In this document: positions 40,490 to 51,260 of the stretch, in pieces
Layout of the letters: every line of letters starts with the position of its first letter
Position numbering within the stretch: the stretch's first letter is position 1
Assembly (NCBI GenBank): GCA_032718475.1
Contig: JAUCBJ010001814.1
Span: forward strand, 1 to 64,000
Direction of reading: 5' to 3'
Length of the DNA: 64,000 bases
Origin: Nemertoderma westbladi
Lineage: Eukaryota; Xenacoelomorpha; Nemertodermatida; Nemertodermatidae
Made by a program: the position numbers and the translations under genes
Notes under the pieces: generated by a model
What the model was told of the DNA's origin: nothing
The model's database searches: none
The model's input: the letters and a program-made list of their open reading frames with translations, nothing else

Positions 40490-42533
40490 ACATAATTTTC
40501 GCACCAAATTATTTATATTCGTCCCAAAGATTTTTATATATTTTTTTATATTCAATATTGTTAACAACATCGTTGATAGTTTTGATTAGAAAAAGCCGTC
40601 TCTGTAACCTGATCCTTTCTCTCAATTGGTAACAACATCGTTTATTGTTTTGGTTTGAAAAATCCGTTTCTGAAACCTGCTCCATTCCCTCAATTGGTAT
40701 CAACATCGTTTATTGTTTTGGTTAGAAATAGCCGACTCTATGGAAAAAAATATCATATATCTGACTTTCGTTCTTTGCCTTGTGTTTTAGTGTAGTAAAT
40801 GTTTTGGGGCTAATGTTTTAGTTTTTGGGTCGACATTAGTTCAGGTATTTTTTTTTGGTCAACAAGTAAATTATTTGGTGCGAAAAGTAGCCGATGTGTT
40901 TTGTTATTTTTTTGGGCAGATTTATTTTTTTTGCCCGCAATATTTATTATATATGTATATTGTATTTTATTTGGTCAACGAGTAAATTATTTGGTGCAGA
41001 ACGTATGTGTTTTGCTAATTTTTTTATGTTTTTTGAGTAAACTTTAATTGGGAGCCTTTTACTTTTAGTGTTCCGTACAATAGTCAGGTGTATTATAATG
41101 AATATGGAGGCTAATGTGTTATATTCAAATAGAGTGGTATAGTATAAGTTTTATTTGGTATTATATACGTTTATATGTTTGATGAGCTTATAATTAAAAC
41201 GAAATATTCAAAAAAGTTTAGGTTTACAAAAGGTGAAAAACTAGAGCTGGGTGTGAGAGGGGTGTAAGTGAGATAAAAGTGGGAAGGGAATTGGGTAACG
41301 CAGCCTGAACTGAGGCACGGCAGCAACGAGCAACTGGAGGGGGCAGGTGCCAAAAGGGAAAAAAATGGGAGACGGCCAGAAAACAACATAACTACCCCAC
41401 TTCACACTCACAAATGTACAACATTGTTTATATTTATCAAATAACTAGAAAGTATAGTTTTCAAGTGCATGAGTGCTGCTGATAATATGGGAACAGCAAA
41501 CACTGAACATTGCTGCAGATAAATTTGTGCCAGATTGAAGAACTGCATACAGATCATGAAACACCACGGACCGCTTATATCTCGGAGTTACCCGTCAAGT
41601 TTCAGTATAAACAGATTGTAAACAACAAAATAAAAGGTAATGATTGAAGTGAACGCTTGAAGAACCATTAATATTAATTGACTGTAATTATCAATAAGTA
41701 CTAAAAATAAAAGGTATTTCCTTTCATACATTTCGCTACCTAGCCGAAAAGATGCTAGTTGTACCCGATCTGCCAAGTTTTCAGCCAACACGAATTGTAA
41801 ATAAGTAAATTGGTGAGGATTTTATCTTTGACATTTCGTCAGACATCTAACGGCAGCCAGGAGGGGGAATGCAGACGGCTCTGAGTATTACGACGAGTTA
41901 GGGCTAGACCTTTGTAAAAGGAAGCAAGATTTCTGAGATTGGGTTCGAGCGTGTATGCCTTGCCTACTCCTACTGTATTCAACCATTCATTCATCATCCT
42001 ATTAATAGTAAAATGAGATATAAAATAGCAACAATCAATTGCACTAAAATAGTTGTAAATGTAAGCATAGAACAATTAATGTACTAATTGTGCTAGTTGT
42101 CATATTGAAATATATAACAATAAAAGTATTGTTAATTTCGTAATACCTTAATTTAATTATATTTATCACTAAATTAAAATTAATTTCGTTTAAAAATAGG
42201 AATGTCGATGCAGGAGGATCATTGACTTGTAATCAGCATAGGAAAATAAAATATTGGTGACAGTTATATCGAAAATAATACCTTGGTGAGTATTACATTG
42301 TAATAGTAGGCATAATGGGCCTACCATTAAATCAATTATAAAGTGGGAGTGTGGACGATCATAGGCTGTCAGCTCTCTGTAAATGGGCCAATATTTGTCA
42401 ATATTTTATGCGAAAATTAATATCATATAAGGGGGAGACTATCAGGTAAAGCCTAGAGACTATACTCTACTATCACCATGCTACAGTACATTGTAGATGC
42501 ATGATGCATCATATACATACATATATATGATGT
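40490..42533. other. Intergenic AT-rich DNA with two small tandem repeats
   Basis: Two repeats are present and no gene. 40563-40735 has two and a half copies of an about 68-bp unit (AACATCGTT, GTTTTG, CCTCAATTGGTA). 40855-41035 has two copies of an about 118-bp unit (TTGGTCAAC(A/G)AGTAAATTAT, TTGGTGC). The motif TTTTCGCACCAAAT occurs at 40047 and 40497 and its complement at 40875. Confidence 0.55.
40563..40735 (+). repeat. About 68-bp tandem repeat, 2.5 copies
   Basis: Starts near 40563, 40631 and 40700. Shared blocks are AACATCGTT, TTGTTTTGGTT, AGAAA and the CCTCAATTGGTA junction. Confidence 0.75.
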
Positions 42534-42757
42534 TCCGGCTTGTCGACAAAATTGCGCCGCCGCCACCACCCTCGATCACCCATGACATTTGCTAAATCAT
42601 AGGCCTACGCATCTTCAAGGCCACTCAAGTCCTTTGCTTTATGAGGCGTCTCAAGAAAGTCATGCTCTGTCCACCATGCTTATCCACTTAAGAGGGCCAC
42701 CAAAGCACATGATTGTACGTACAGTGGTTGGTCCTCACAGCGAAAGCAATGTCCTCC
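42534..42757 (-). mobile_element. 5'-truncated LINE tail, minus strand
   Basis: Reverse complement of the same LINE 3' region as 30250-30455: CCGGCTTGTCGACAAAATTG, ATCACCCATGACATTTGCTA, TCAAGAAAGTCATG and the GTCCTCACAGCGAAA end. It is degraded. It runs directly into the 63-bp satellite at 42766. Confidence 0.85.
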
Positions 42758-42765
42758 TATTCACC

Positions 42766-43935
42766 ACCATGGGTGATCTTCCTCAGTAAACCCTTCCACT
42801 CTGTTTCCTAAAGGAATGCCTGTTTACCACCATGGGTGATCTTCCTCAGTAAACCCTTCCACTCTGTTTCCTAGACTGTTCTCCACCATGGGTGATCTTC
42901 CACAGTAAACCCTTCCACTCTGTTTCCTAAGGGAATGCCTGTTCACCACCATGGCTGATCTTCCACAGTAAACCCTTCCACTCTGTTTCCTAAAGGAATG
43001 CCTGATCACAATAACGGGTGATCTTCGACAGTAAACCCTTCCACTCTGTTTCCTAAAGAAATGCATATTCACCACCATGGGTGATCTTCCAAAGTAAACC
43101 CCTCCACTCTGTTTCCTAAAGGAATGCCTGTAAACAACAATAGGTGATCTTCCACAGTAAACACTTCCACTCTGTTTCCTAAAGGAATGCCTGTTCACCC
43201 CCATGAGTGATCTACCAAAGTAAAGCCTTCCACTATGTTTCCTAAAGGAATGCCTGTTCACAACAATGGGTGATCTTCCACAGTAAACCCTTCCACTCTG
43301 TTTCCTAAAGGAATGCCTGTTCACCACCATGGGTGATCTTCCAAAGTAAACCCTTCCACTCTGTTTCCTAAAGAAATGCCTGTTCACAACAATGGGTGAT
43401 CTTCCACAGTAAACCCTTCCAATCTGTTTCCTAAAGGAATGCCTGTTCACCACCATGGGTGATCTTCCAAAGTAAACCCTTCCACTCTGTTTCCTAAAGG
43501 AATGCCTGTTCACAATAATGGGTGATCTTCCACAGTAAACCCTTCCACTCTGTTTCCTAAAGGAATGCCTGTTCACCACCATGGGTGATCTTCAAAAGTA
43601 AACCCTTCCACTCTGTTTCCTAAAGGAATGCCTGTTCACAACAATGGGTGATCTTCCACAGTAAACCCTTCCACTCTGTTTCCTAAAGGAATGCCTGTTC
43701 ACCCCCATGGGTGATCTTCCAAAGTAAAGCCTTCAACTCTGTTTCCTAAAGAAATGCCTGTTCACCACCATGAGTGATATTCAACAGTAAACCCTTCCAC
43801 TCTGTTTCCTGAAGGAATGCCTGTTCACCACCATGGGTGATCTTCCAAAGTAAACCCTTCCACTCTGTTTCCTAAAGGAATGCCTGTTCGACACCCACCA
43901 TGGGTGATCTTCCACAGTAAAGCCTTCCACTCTAG
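42766..43935 (+). repeat. 63-bp satellite with dimeric (126-bp) organisation, about 18 units
   Basis: The unit contains GGGTGATCTTCCACAGTAAA, CCCTTCCACTCTGTTTCCTA and AAGGAATGCCTGTTCACC. Two subtypes alternate for most of the array: CACAACAATGGGTGAT with CCACAGTAA, and CACCACCATGGGTGAT with CCAAAGTAA. The true repeating unit is thus a 126-bp dimer. A 252-codon minus frame crosses it because 63 is a multiple of three. I do not regard it as a gene. Confidence 0.95.
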
Positions 43936-44294
43936 GGGTGACTAAAATGAAACACCTCCAATGTTGTGTAGGTGATTAATACCGTGCGCTAAAACCATAG
44001 GAGAGTGAAGTAAAAGTTATATTTTTCCTTGGAAATATAAAGCTGAGATATTTGACATTTCGCTGAATTTTTGACAGTAGCTTTGGCAGTTGAAAACGCT
44101 TGTTTCTTCTAATGATAAATTCTGGTCTCCTGCCTAATTGACTGTTCCTCCAACAAGCGAATAAGCGAACTTTTTAACTAACTAAATGGCTAACAGTATT
44201 CTTTCTATAAACAAATGTTAGCGGATTCAATTCCGCTAACCACCCCATAAAGTTGGGAAACGGCGCCTTTAAGCAATATTGGGGAGTACGAGGT
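43936..44294. other. Unique DNA between satellite and element 3
   Basis: AT-rich. I see nothing recognisable apart from GTTAGCGGATTC and GAATTCCGCTAAC-like complementary segments near 44216-44241 that could form a small hairpin. Confidence 0.4.
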
Positions 44295-44775
44295 TGATTA
44301 CCAATCAGCCTCGTATCACCCCCAATAAACGGGGACGACAAACCCCAAAGGGCCGCACACAATGGAGGTCAGAGGTTAAACCTCCGGGAGAGGAAAGTGA
44401 CAGCAGCGGGGAGGAAGCACTCCCACAGAGGTGGGAGCCGAGAATTAGGTTATCAACCAATGGGGGGACAGGAAAGGCATCAGCTGGGTAATAGGGCCAA
44501 CGTAGTGTAGTATATTACCGGTTGGTGTCTCATCTCACAGTTAGTTTACTCAGTCAGTTAGGGCAGTACGGTAACACTTTATTACCGTCGCCACCGTCAC
44601 CAACTACATCATATATTCTGTAGTGCATATATCTATCAATTGTGCTATGTGTTTTACTCAACCATATTTTATACATATACTCATTAATAATATCTGAACG
44701 ATAACAAACTCTTTCACTCACGGCGGGGATGCGTAAATAAACCAAAACTGGTCGGGATCCTCTGATCCCATCACA
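44295..44775 (+). repeat. 5' LTR of element 3 (481 bp)
   Basis: Begins TGATTACCAATC and ends GATCCCATCACA (TG...CA). The same sequence is at 53706-54186 with about ten substitutions and no length change. A frame in its first 200 bp (PKGRTQWRSEVKP) is shared by both copies but has no known relatives. The sequence after the LTR, GTAATAAAGTTACCAG, is where a primer binding site would lie. I cannot assign the tRNA. Confidence 0.93.
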
Positions 44776-44833
44776 GTAATAAAGTTACCAGCTACCAAAA
44801 ATGTGACTGCCAGCCACCGAAAGGAACTTAAAG

Positions 44834-46104
44834 ATGAGCCAAGAGGGAGAGACAACACCGCCGCGGACCCTGGACGATACGAATGAAACGATCCGCGAGG
44901 CCGCGACGCGACGGTATCGACCCGCAACACCGGACTCGCCAGAGAGGAGCAAACCGGTAGCTCAGGCGGAGGGCGGCCGTCTACCAGAGGGGGAGGAAGA
45001 GTCGACGCATGACGGCGGACGACGTACCGATGTTGCCGACAGCCACATGCTGAGGGCGGTGGACGGCCCACCGGAACGGCGATGGTGGGGCCGCCGGTAC
45101 GACGCCGAACACGGAGAGAAAGAGGGGATGTCGGCGACGAGGACGTCGGAGTCAGCGACCGGCTCCAACGAGCCTATAACGCAACGAGGAAACAGCTGAA
45201 GGAAGCCAAGGAGGGAATAAAACTGGACCAGGTGAAACTAGAACAGCGACTAGGTGAGTCGAACAAACACTTTGATTATCTAGTTCGCTTTGGGCAAGGA
45301 GAGTTGGCGGGTGAGAGAGCGAGAGAGACCGCCACCGAACTGTTCGAACTGTGGCAATCTAGGGGTATAGAGCCCGGGGTAGTGTACATAGGGCCATACT
45401 TAGTGGATGCCAGGGGAATTAAGTTAGTGGGTTGGGCGGGACCGCGGGAGGGCGAATCCGAGGTTAACCCCGAGGATTCGGTCTCGTCGGTCGGCGAAAA
45501 CCTCAGAAAGCGGGGGAAAGTTAGTAGGACGGGGAGGCGACGGGAGTCCGTCGCGACCGACAAGTCTGCTATATCCTCCGCAAAAGTAAGAAGGGTGCTA
45601 GAAATAGATCTGGCGTGCCAGTTGGTTATCGTGGCGCTAGACCAAAAGGAGTTAGAGAGGCAGTTGGAGGAGGGAGCTGCGTTGCTAGAGAAAGAGAGAG
45701 AGTTGGCGAGGGAGTGTAAAGACAGCACCGAGAGGGTGGCCAGGAACTGTAGGGAGCAAGAAGAGAGGGAGAAAGAGGAGTGCGAGAGGGAGAAAGAGGA
45801 GCGCGAGAGGGAGAAAGAGGAGTGTAAGAGGGAGGGAGAAAGAGGAGCGCAAATAACGAGAAGTGAGAGAGGCGGAATTGGCCGAGCAGAGTTTGCGAGA
45901 GGACAGGGACAGAGAGAGAGAATGGGAAAGCGTGTGCGGGATGATATGCACGCCCGGTTGAGGGGGCTTATGCAATATCAGGCTAAACAGAAGAGCCGAT
46001 TGGAGCTGGCGCAGTTGGGGCTGTCAAAGAGTGAGGCTGGCTCGGGCAGTGTTTACGAGGAGCCAGAAGTTATGCAAACGTTTCCAGAGGAGAACAACAG
46101 ATAG
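44834..46104 (+). CDS. Coiled-coil ORF1 upstream of Gag (element 3), in two phases
   Basis: The first ATG after the LTR (44834) opens a 121-codon acidic, Pro/Arg-rich frame. A second frame (ATG at 45082, 340 codons) overlaps it by 118 bp and continues to 46104. The second frame has helical stretches (RKQLKEAKEGIKLDQVKLEQ, then LEKERELARECKD) and a highly repetitive EREKEEREREKEE segment at about residues 230-255, encoded by a DNA repeat at about 45760-45840. It overlaps Gag by 74 bp in yet another phase. A -1 change from the first to the second frame and a +1 change into Gag would join all three. These are probably lesions, but they lie at the same boundaries as in element 2. Confidence 0.6.
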
Positions 46105-47464
46105 GACGGGTGGACCGCACCCAACAGGAGAATCTATACAGCACCCATCGAACCCATTGGAAGCACAAGCGATGGGAATGGCTACATTAATCGATGCATT
46201 AAAAACCAGGATCGAGTTACCACCCGTAGAACCATTTAAATTCGATGGGAGTAGGCCGGAAGAATACCTGCAGTTTCGGCGCATGTATAGCAATGAGATA
46301 TTGACAAAGAACTTGACGCAGGAGGAGTGCCTAAAATATATACAGGTGTATACAGGAAGCCCAGCATATGACATCGTGAGGCAGTACCAGGGCATCGAGG
46401 GCGGCTGCACGACAGCATGGCGGGCGCTAGACAGGGAGTACGGGCACCCGGCCAAGATCATCCGGCAAACCCTGAGAGGCATAACATCGGGTGGCCTACA
46501 GGATAACCCCGTTAGCATAAAGGCATTTGCGAACAAAGTTGAGAAGGCGCTAATCGTGTTAAAGACGCTAGACGCACCATACGATCACATCACCACGATA
46601 GCGCAGGCACTGCCGATGTGGCTGCGCAACAAGTGGAGGAAGATTGCTTTCTCCACCCGAGACAAGAAGGGTGCAGAACCAAGCCTAGAAGAAAGGTCGA
46701 GCTTCCTGAACTATGAAGCCGAACTGATCACAGACCCAGTCTATAGCGAGGATAGTCTGGGAAAGGGGCCAAAGACCCAACACAATAGGCCGAAACCAGA
46801 ACACAACACAGCGAACGCATTGCCAAAGCTCAGACAATCGCTGCCATACGCGGCGACGCAGGGGACTGCTAGACCACATGTAGCCGGGGGTAAGACTACA
46901 TCGTGGAGCGGACAGGGGAAAAATAACAACACAAATAAACATAACCCCAAAACGCCCAGTAGGCCGAGCCCAAACAATAAGAACAGTAGGGACTTCGGTA
47001 CGAACGCAAGTGCGATACGCAGCGCACTGTATAAGGACGGATATAACCCAAACAATAAATGCCAATTACACACGAACGCACTTTATCAGACCATGAACTG
47101 CAGATATTGGCAAGCACTACCCAGGGAAGATCAGGTAGAATACGCGAGGAGGAATGAAATTTGTTCTCGATGTGTGATGAGTGGACATAGAGCTAACCAA
47201 TGCAAGGAAACACCAATCAAATTCGGTCAAGGCAAAGGGCAGACGATGGCGACAAGCACCGTAGGGGCGAAGAAGAGAGGAATGGTACTACTCGGGGTAG
47301 TACCAGTGAGGGTAATCGGAGAAGGCGATCGATCAGTAACCATGCTGATGCTGGTCGACAGTGGAGCAGCCTTCACATTGGTCGAAAATTGGGTGGCCGA
47401 AGAGATAGGATTGAAAACGAGGCTGAGTAGAATGGCGGTAACAACCATCTCCAGCAAAGATTAG
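46031..47464 (+). CDS. BEL/Pao Gag-protease of element 3
   Basis: 477 codons as opened from a GTG. The first ATG is at 46172. Residues about 50-235 are a DUF1759-like Gag domain (LPPVEPFKFDGSRPEEYLQF, YIQVYTGSPAYDI, LDREYGHPAKII). An Asn/Pro/Lys-rich linker (about 250-335) leads to a zinc knuckle CSRCVMSGHRANQC (CX2CX4HX4C). The protease start is MLMLVDSGAAFTLV, with the DSG triplet at residue 443. The frame ends in TAG at 47464, inside the protease domain, and the later protease sequence is found in other phases. Confidence 0.88.
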   Translation: MRLARAVFTRSQKLCKRFQRRTTDRTGGPHPTGESIQHPSNPLEAQAMGMATLIDALKTRIELPPVEPFKFDGSRPEEYLQFRRMYSNEILTKNLTQEECLKYIQVYTGSPAYDIVRQYQGIEGGCTTAWRALDREYGHPAKIIRQTLRGITSGGLQDNPVSIKAFANKVEKALIVLKTLDAPYDHITTIAQALPMWLRNKWRKIAFSTRDKKGAEPSLEERSSFLNYEAELITDPVYSEDSLGKGPKTQHNRPKPEHNTANALPKLRQSLPYAATQGTARPHVAGGKTTSWSGQGKNNNTNKHNPKTPSRPSPNNKNSRDFGTNASAIRSALYKDGYNPNNKCQLHTNALYQTMNCRYWQALPREDQVEYARRNEICSRCVMSGHRANQCKETPIKFGQGKGQTMATSTVGAKKRGMVLLGVVPVRVIGEGDRSVTMLMLVDSGAAFTLVENWVAEEIGLKTRLSRMAVTTISSKD

Positions 47465-47633
47465 GTCCTGGAGATGAGGACTGGACGGTGCGGGATAGCA
47501 GCGATAGCACCGGGATGCGACCATCGACCCCATCCAGGTCATAGAGTCGATAAATATCAACGCCAGGCAACCAACCAACATCGAAGTCAAACAATATAAA
47601 TTCCTGGACAATATCGACTTCTCAATACCAGAG
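47465..47633 (+). pseudogene. Disrupted protease-RT junction of element 3
   Basis: About 170 bp linking two long Pol frames. After the TAG at 47464, the continuation of the protease domain is in one phase (LEMRTGRCGIAAIAPGC) and then the RT phase (open from about 47503, TIDPIQVIES, FLDNIDFSIPE). At least one frame change and one stop separate protease from RT. Whether this is decay or recoding cannot be told from one copy. Confidence 0.65.
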
Positions 47634-50600
47634 GTGGATGTTAGGAAGGTGTCCATTATAGTAGGAATGGACTGCCCGACGGCCCACGAGAGAATGCAGA
47701 CGGTCTTCGGCGAAGACAGGCAGTGTGACCCGGCGGCGATTTTAACACCATTCGGGTGGACGCTGAGTGGCCCAATTAGAACCAAGATACCATTTAGGAT
47801 GTCGGAGACATCAGGGTGCATGTTCGTGGGAACTATGCGAGAGATGGGAGATGAGGGAGCGGAGGAGCAGCTCAGGAGACTGCTCAGGCAGGATTTTGAG
47901 GGATTGAAAGAGACCGGGGTCGGAACCTCGGTAGAAGATAAACAGGCTTTACAAAGCGTAAAGGAATCGATGACATGCGACGAGGGGCGGTATACCATAG
48001 GGATGGTATGGAAACAACCAAAACTACCATTACCTGACAACAAAGGAATGGTACTCACGAGGCTTCGTAAGTTGAAGCAAACGCTAAAACAGAGCCCCGA
48101 AAAGAATGAGTACATTCATAAGACGATTAGGAAGTATGTCGAGAAAGGATGGGCCGTGGAGTTACCGGTCGACGAACCGAACACGGACAGGACCTACTAC
48201 CCACCACTTCACATGGCTCTAGATCCAAAGAAAGGTAAACTACGGATGGTAGTTGACGCATCAGCTAAGACCGACGGCAAATGCCTAAACGATTATCTGT
48301 TAGAGGGTCCCAATATTTACAACTCAGGGATCGAGGTCCTACTCAGATTCAGAAACGGAAGGCACGCCTTCACCTGTGACATTGAAGGCATGTTCAACCA
48401 GGTCCGTATTACGGAGGAGGATAGCGACAGCCAGCGCTTCCTATGGTACAACGGTGATGAGGAACTGTCGACAATACCGATGTACAAGATTGTGGTGCAG
48501 AATATGGGGGCCAAGTCGTCCTCATTTACGACGACTGTGGCTGTAAGGGACACGGTAGAAGGGAAAGAAGAGAGATACAGCACCAAAGCCGTCGATATGA
48601 TTCGACGCGGCTTCTATGTAGATAACGGGATGGAGTCTGGAAACACGGTTAAAGAACTACTGGATACAGGGCGCGAGGTTCGCGACATCCTGAAAGGATC
48701 CGGGTTTAACCTGACCAAGTTCCAATCCAGCTCGGAAGAGTTTATGAGAGCTATAGAGGACAGGAGGCCAGAGTCGACCATGGATAATCCCACGACAGCC
48801 AAGGGACAGGACATGGCGAACAAGAGGGTAGAGTCCCAGCAGAAGGCGTTAGGGATTGTTTGGAACCGAGAGACAGACGAGTTCGAGTACCAGCTGAGCC
48901 AGGAGGGCGCGGACATCCACACAAAGAGGGGCTATGTATCGTACATAGCAAGGATATACGATCCCCTAGGCCTAGCATCCCCATTATTAGTCACGGGGAA
49001 ACAGATACTTAAGAAAGTATATAAGCTAAAGGACGAATGGGATACAGAGGTCCCGGAAGAGATCAGCAAGCAGTGGTGCAAGTGGACAGAGAGTTTAGGA
49101 CAGATGGGGACATACAGCATGCCACGCGTGTATTTCTCGGATGGGGACATGACGAATCTGGATCTACACATGTTCTCCGATGCATCGTTGGAGGCATATG
49201 GAGCGGCACTTTACCTAGTACAACGGGAGGGGGCTCATAAGGCCAGGCTTGCATTCAGCAAAGCGAAGTCAACGCCGCCAGATTCAGCGTCGGTCCCGAA
49301 ACTCGAGTTGACAGCTGCGAGATTAGGAGTAAGAGCCACAGCCTACTTGATGGACGCTATTCCCAACATAGTGGAAACACACTACTGGACGGACTCCATG
49401 GTAGTGCTTGGTTGGCTACACAATGAAAGGATGAGATACCCTATATTTGTCGCAAATAGGGTGGACGAAATAAGAGCGACGACGGAGTTGGAAAGGTGGC
49501 ACTACTGCCCAACGGACGAGAACCCAGCGGACTTGTTATCGAGGGGTGTGGCACGCCACACTTTCCTGAAGAAGGAAGTATTGTGGCAGCACGGGCCACA
49601 ATTCCTGAACGACAAAACAGCCTGGCCAACGATGAAGAAAGTGGACCCGGGCTCAGAGGAAGTAGCACTAGAGGGGGAGGGAGGGGACTCAGAAGGTGAA
49701 GAGATATATAGCCAGATGGTGAGGGAGATAAGGGACGTGCAACCAAAACCGGAAGAACTATGCGATAACCCGACGGACAAACTCCTCAGCTACAGCTCAA
49801 GTTGGTACAAGACCAAGAAGTTAGTGGCGTACTGGAGAGCCTTCAGGGATTTCCTCAAGGGAGTCGGTAAAGACACCAAAAATAAACCAAACATCGATCT
49901 GGAGGGAGCGGCCAAGGCCGTCATTCGCTACGAACAGGGAAAGAACTACGGCGACGAAGTGGAGCGCGTCGGTAAACAACAGCATCTCCGTCGGGACAGC
50001 GAGCTTATCACGCTGTTGCCACAACTTAATGAAGATGGGATCTTAGTAATGAATTCCAGGGTGCTAAATAACAACAGCATCATTATTCCACCCAAACCCG
50101 TCATCATCCCGAACAGATCGCCGATAGTCTACCAGATCATCTGGGACTCCCACAAGTCGATATTACACGGGGGCACCAACCGTACCCTCACGGAGATAAG
50201 GAGGACCTTCTGGATCACACAGCTTAGGAAGAAGGTGAAGGCGGTAGTGGGGCAGTGCCAGACCTGCCGACGGACGAGGAAGGATCGGGCCATACAGGAG
50301 ATGGCGCCATTACCGGCCAGTAGAGTAAAACAGCACGACCCGCCATTCACGCACTGCGGTGTAGATATGTTTGGGCCGATAAAGATTAAGGTGATGCAGC
50401 ACACGGAGAAGCGCTATGGCATTATCTTCGTATGTAACAACACACGGGCGGTAGGAATAGAACTCGCCCAAGAAGCAACCGCATCGGCATTCATCAACGC
50501 TTTAGAAAGGTTCAGAGACCGCAAAGGTGGGACAATCGCAGTAATATACTCCGACAATGGAACCAACTTTGTGGGGGCTGGGAACAAATTGGCAGAGGCC

Positions 50601-51260
50601 TTGGACATCCTGGAAGGGGAGGAAGTCAGGGCAGCCATGAGAAGACGAGAGGTGAAATGGGAGAGGAGGACGCCGTATGTTCCGCATACTCTAGGATGCG
50701 TCGAGAGACTCGTGGGTAGTTCCAAGCGTCTAATGACGAAGTTGATGAACACCCACATGGTATCAGAAGATGTACTAAGGATGGTACTGGCAAAGTGCGA
50801 GGGTATCATTAATAGCAGACCGCTATATCCAGAAAATGATGACCCAGAGTCATTAGATGTGCTGACGCCCAGTCACTTTCTAATGGAGAGGCCGGCGACC
50901 ATCGACATGCGGGGTGTAGACCCAGACGATATACACTCCCGACAGAGTTGGAAAGTCGCTAAGGCGATAAGCGCAGAGTACTGGAGGAGGTGGGTCGAGG
51001 AATATCTACCCACACTTCATAGGAGGAGCAAGTGGAGAAATACCACTAGGGAGTTGAAGAAGGGTGATCTGGTGATCGTCATGGACGATACCATCATCAA
51101 CAACCAATGGAGATTGGCAAGAGTAGTGGACACTTACTCCAATGAGGACGGAAGAGTCCAATCGGTAGAAGTGCGGATAGGTGGAAAGATAGGAGCGAGA
51201 GATAGAAAGACCTACAGGAGGGCTGTAGGAAAGTGCTGCCTGCTAGAGGGCGCACCATAG
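47634..51260 (+). CDS. BEL/Pao RT-RNase H-integrase of element 3
   Basis: 1208 codons, open throughout, beginning at a GTG inside a longer open phase. It contains the end of protease (SIIVGMDCPTAHERM, GWTLSGPI), RT (GKLRMVVDASAK, HAFTCDIEGMFNQV), then FYVDNG at residues 327-332, where BEL elements normally have YVDD. RNase H follows (HMFSDASLEAYGAALY, ending NPADLLSRG). The integrase has zinc-finger residues in ILHGGTNRTL and CQTC, and a catalytic core with D911 (GVDMFGP), D974 (YSDNGTNFVG) and E1024 (CVERLVG). The C-terminus ends RRAVGKCCLLEG. The length and order fit a complete BEL Pol. The Asp-to-Asn change at the second catalytic Asp of RT would be expected to impair polymerisation. Confidence 0.92.
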   Translation: MDVRKVSIIVGMDCPTAHERMQTVFGEDRQCDPAAILTPFGWTLSGPIRTKIPFRMSETSGCMFVGTMREMGDEGAEEQLRRLLRQDFEGLKETGVGTSVEDKQALQSVKESMTCDEGRYTIGMVWKQPKLPLPDNKGMVLTRLRKLKQTLKQSPEKNEYIHKTIRKYVEKGWAVELPVDEPNTDRTYYPPLHMALDPKKGKLRMVVDASAKTDGKCLNDYLLEGPNIYNSGIEVLLRFRNGRHAFTCDIEGMFNQVRITEEDSDSQRFLWYNGDEELSTIPMYKIVVQNMGAKSSSFTTTVAVRDTVEGKEERYSTKAVDMIRRGFYVDNGMESGNTVKELLDTGREVRDILKGSGFNLTKFQSSSEEFMRAIEDRRPESTMDNPTTAKGQDMANKRVESQQKALGIVWNRETDEFEYQLSQEGADIHTKRGYVSYIARIYDPLGLASPLLVTGKQILKKVYKLKDEWDTEVPEEISKQWCKWTESLGQMGTYSMPRVYFSDGDMTNLDLHMFSDASLEAYGAALYLVQREGAHKARLAFSKAKSTPPDSASVPKLELTAARLGVRATAYLMDAIPNIVETHYWTDSMVVLGWLHNERMRYPIFVANRVDEIRATTELERWHYCPTDENPADLLSRGVARHTFLKKEVLWQHGPQFLNDKTAWPTMKKVDPGSEEVALEGEGGDSEGEEIYSQMVREIRDVQPKPEELCDNPTDKLLSYSSSWYKTKKLVAYWRAFRDFLKGVGKDTKNKPNIDLEGAAKAVIRYEQGKNYGDEVERVGKQQHLRRDSELITLLPQLNEDGILVMNSRVLNNNSIIIPPKPVIIPNRSPIVYQIIWDSHKSILHGGTNRTLTEIRRTFWITQLRKKVKAVVGQCQTCRRTRKDRAIQEMAPLPASRVKQHDPPFTHCGVDMFGPIKIKVMQHTEKRYGIIFVCNNTRAVGIELAQEATASAFINALERFRDRKGGTIAVIYSDNGTNFVGAGNKLAEALDILEGEEVRAAMRRREVKWERRTPYVPHTLGCVERLVGSSKRLMTKLMNTHMVSEDVLRMVLAKCEGIINSRPLYPENDDPESLDVLTPSHFLMERPATIDMRGVDPDDIHSRQSWKVAKAISAEYWRRWVEEYLPTLHRRSKWRNTTRELKKGDLVIVMDDTIINNQWRLARVVDTYSNEDGRVQSVEVRIGGKIGARDRKTYRRAVGKCCLLEGAP

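Noticed and set aside
42824-43582. 252-codon minus-strand frame with 21-residue repeats
   Set aside because: Produced by the 63-bp satellite. No signal, domain or conserved non-repeat part.
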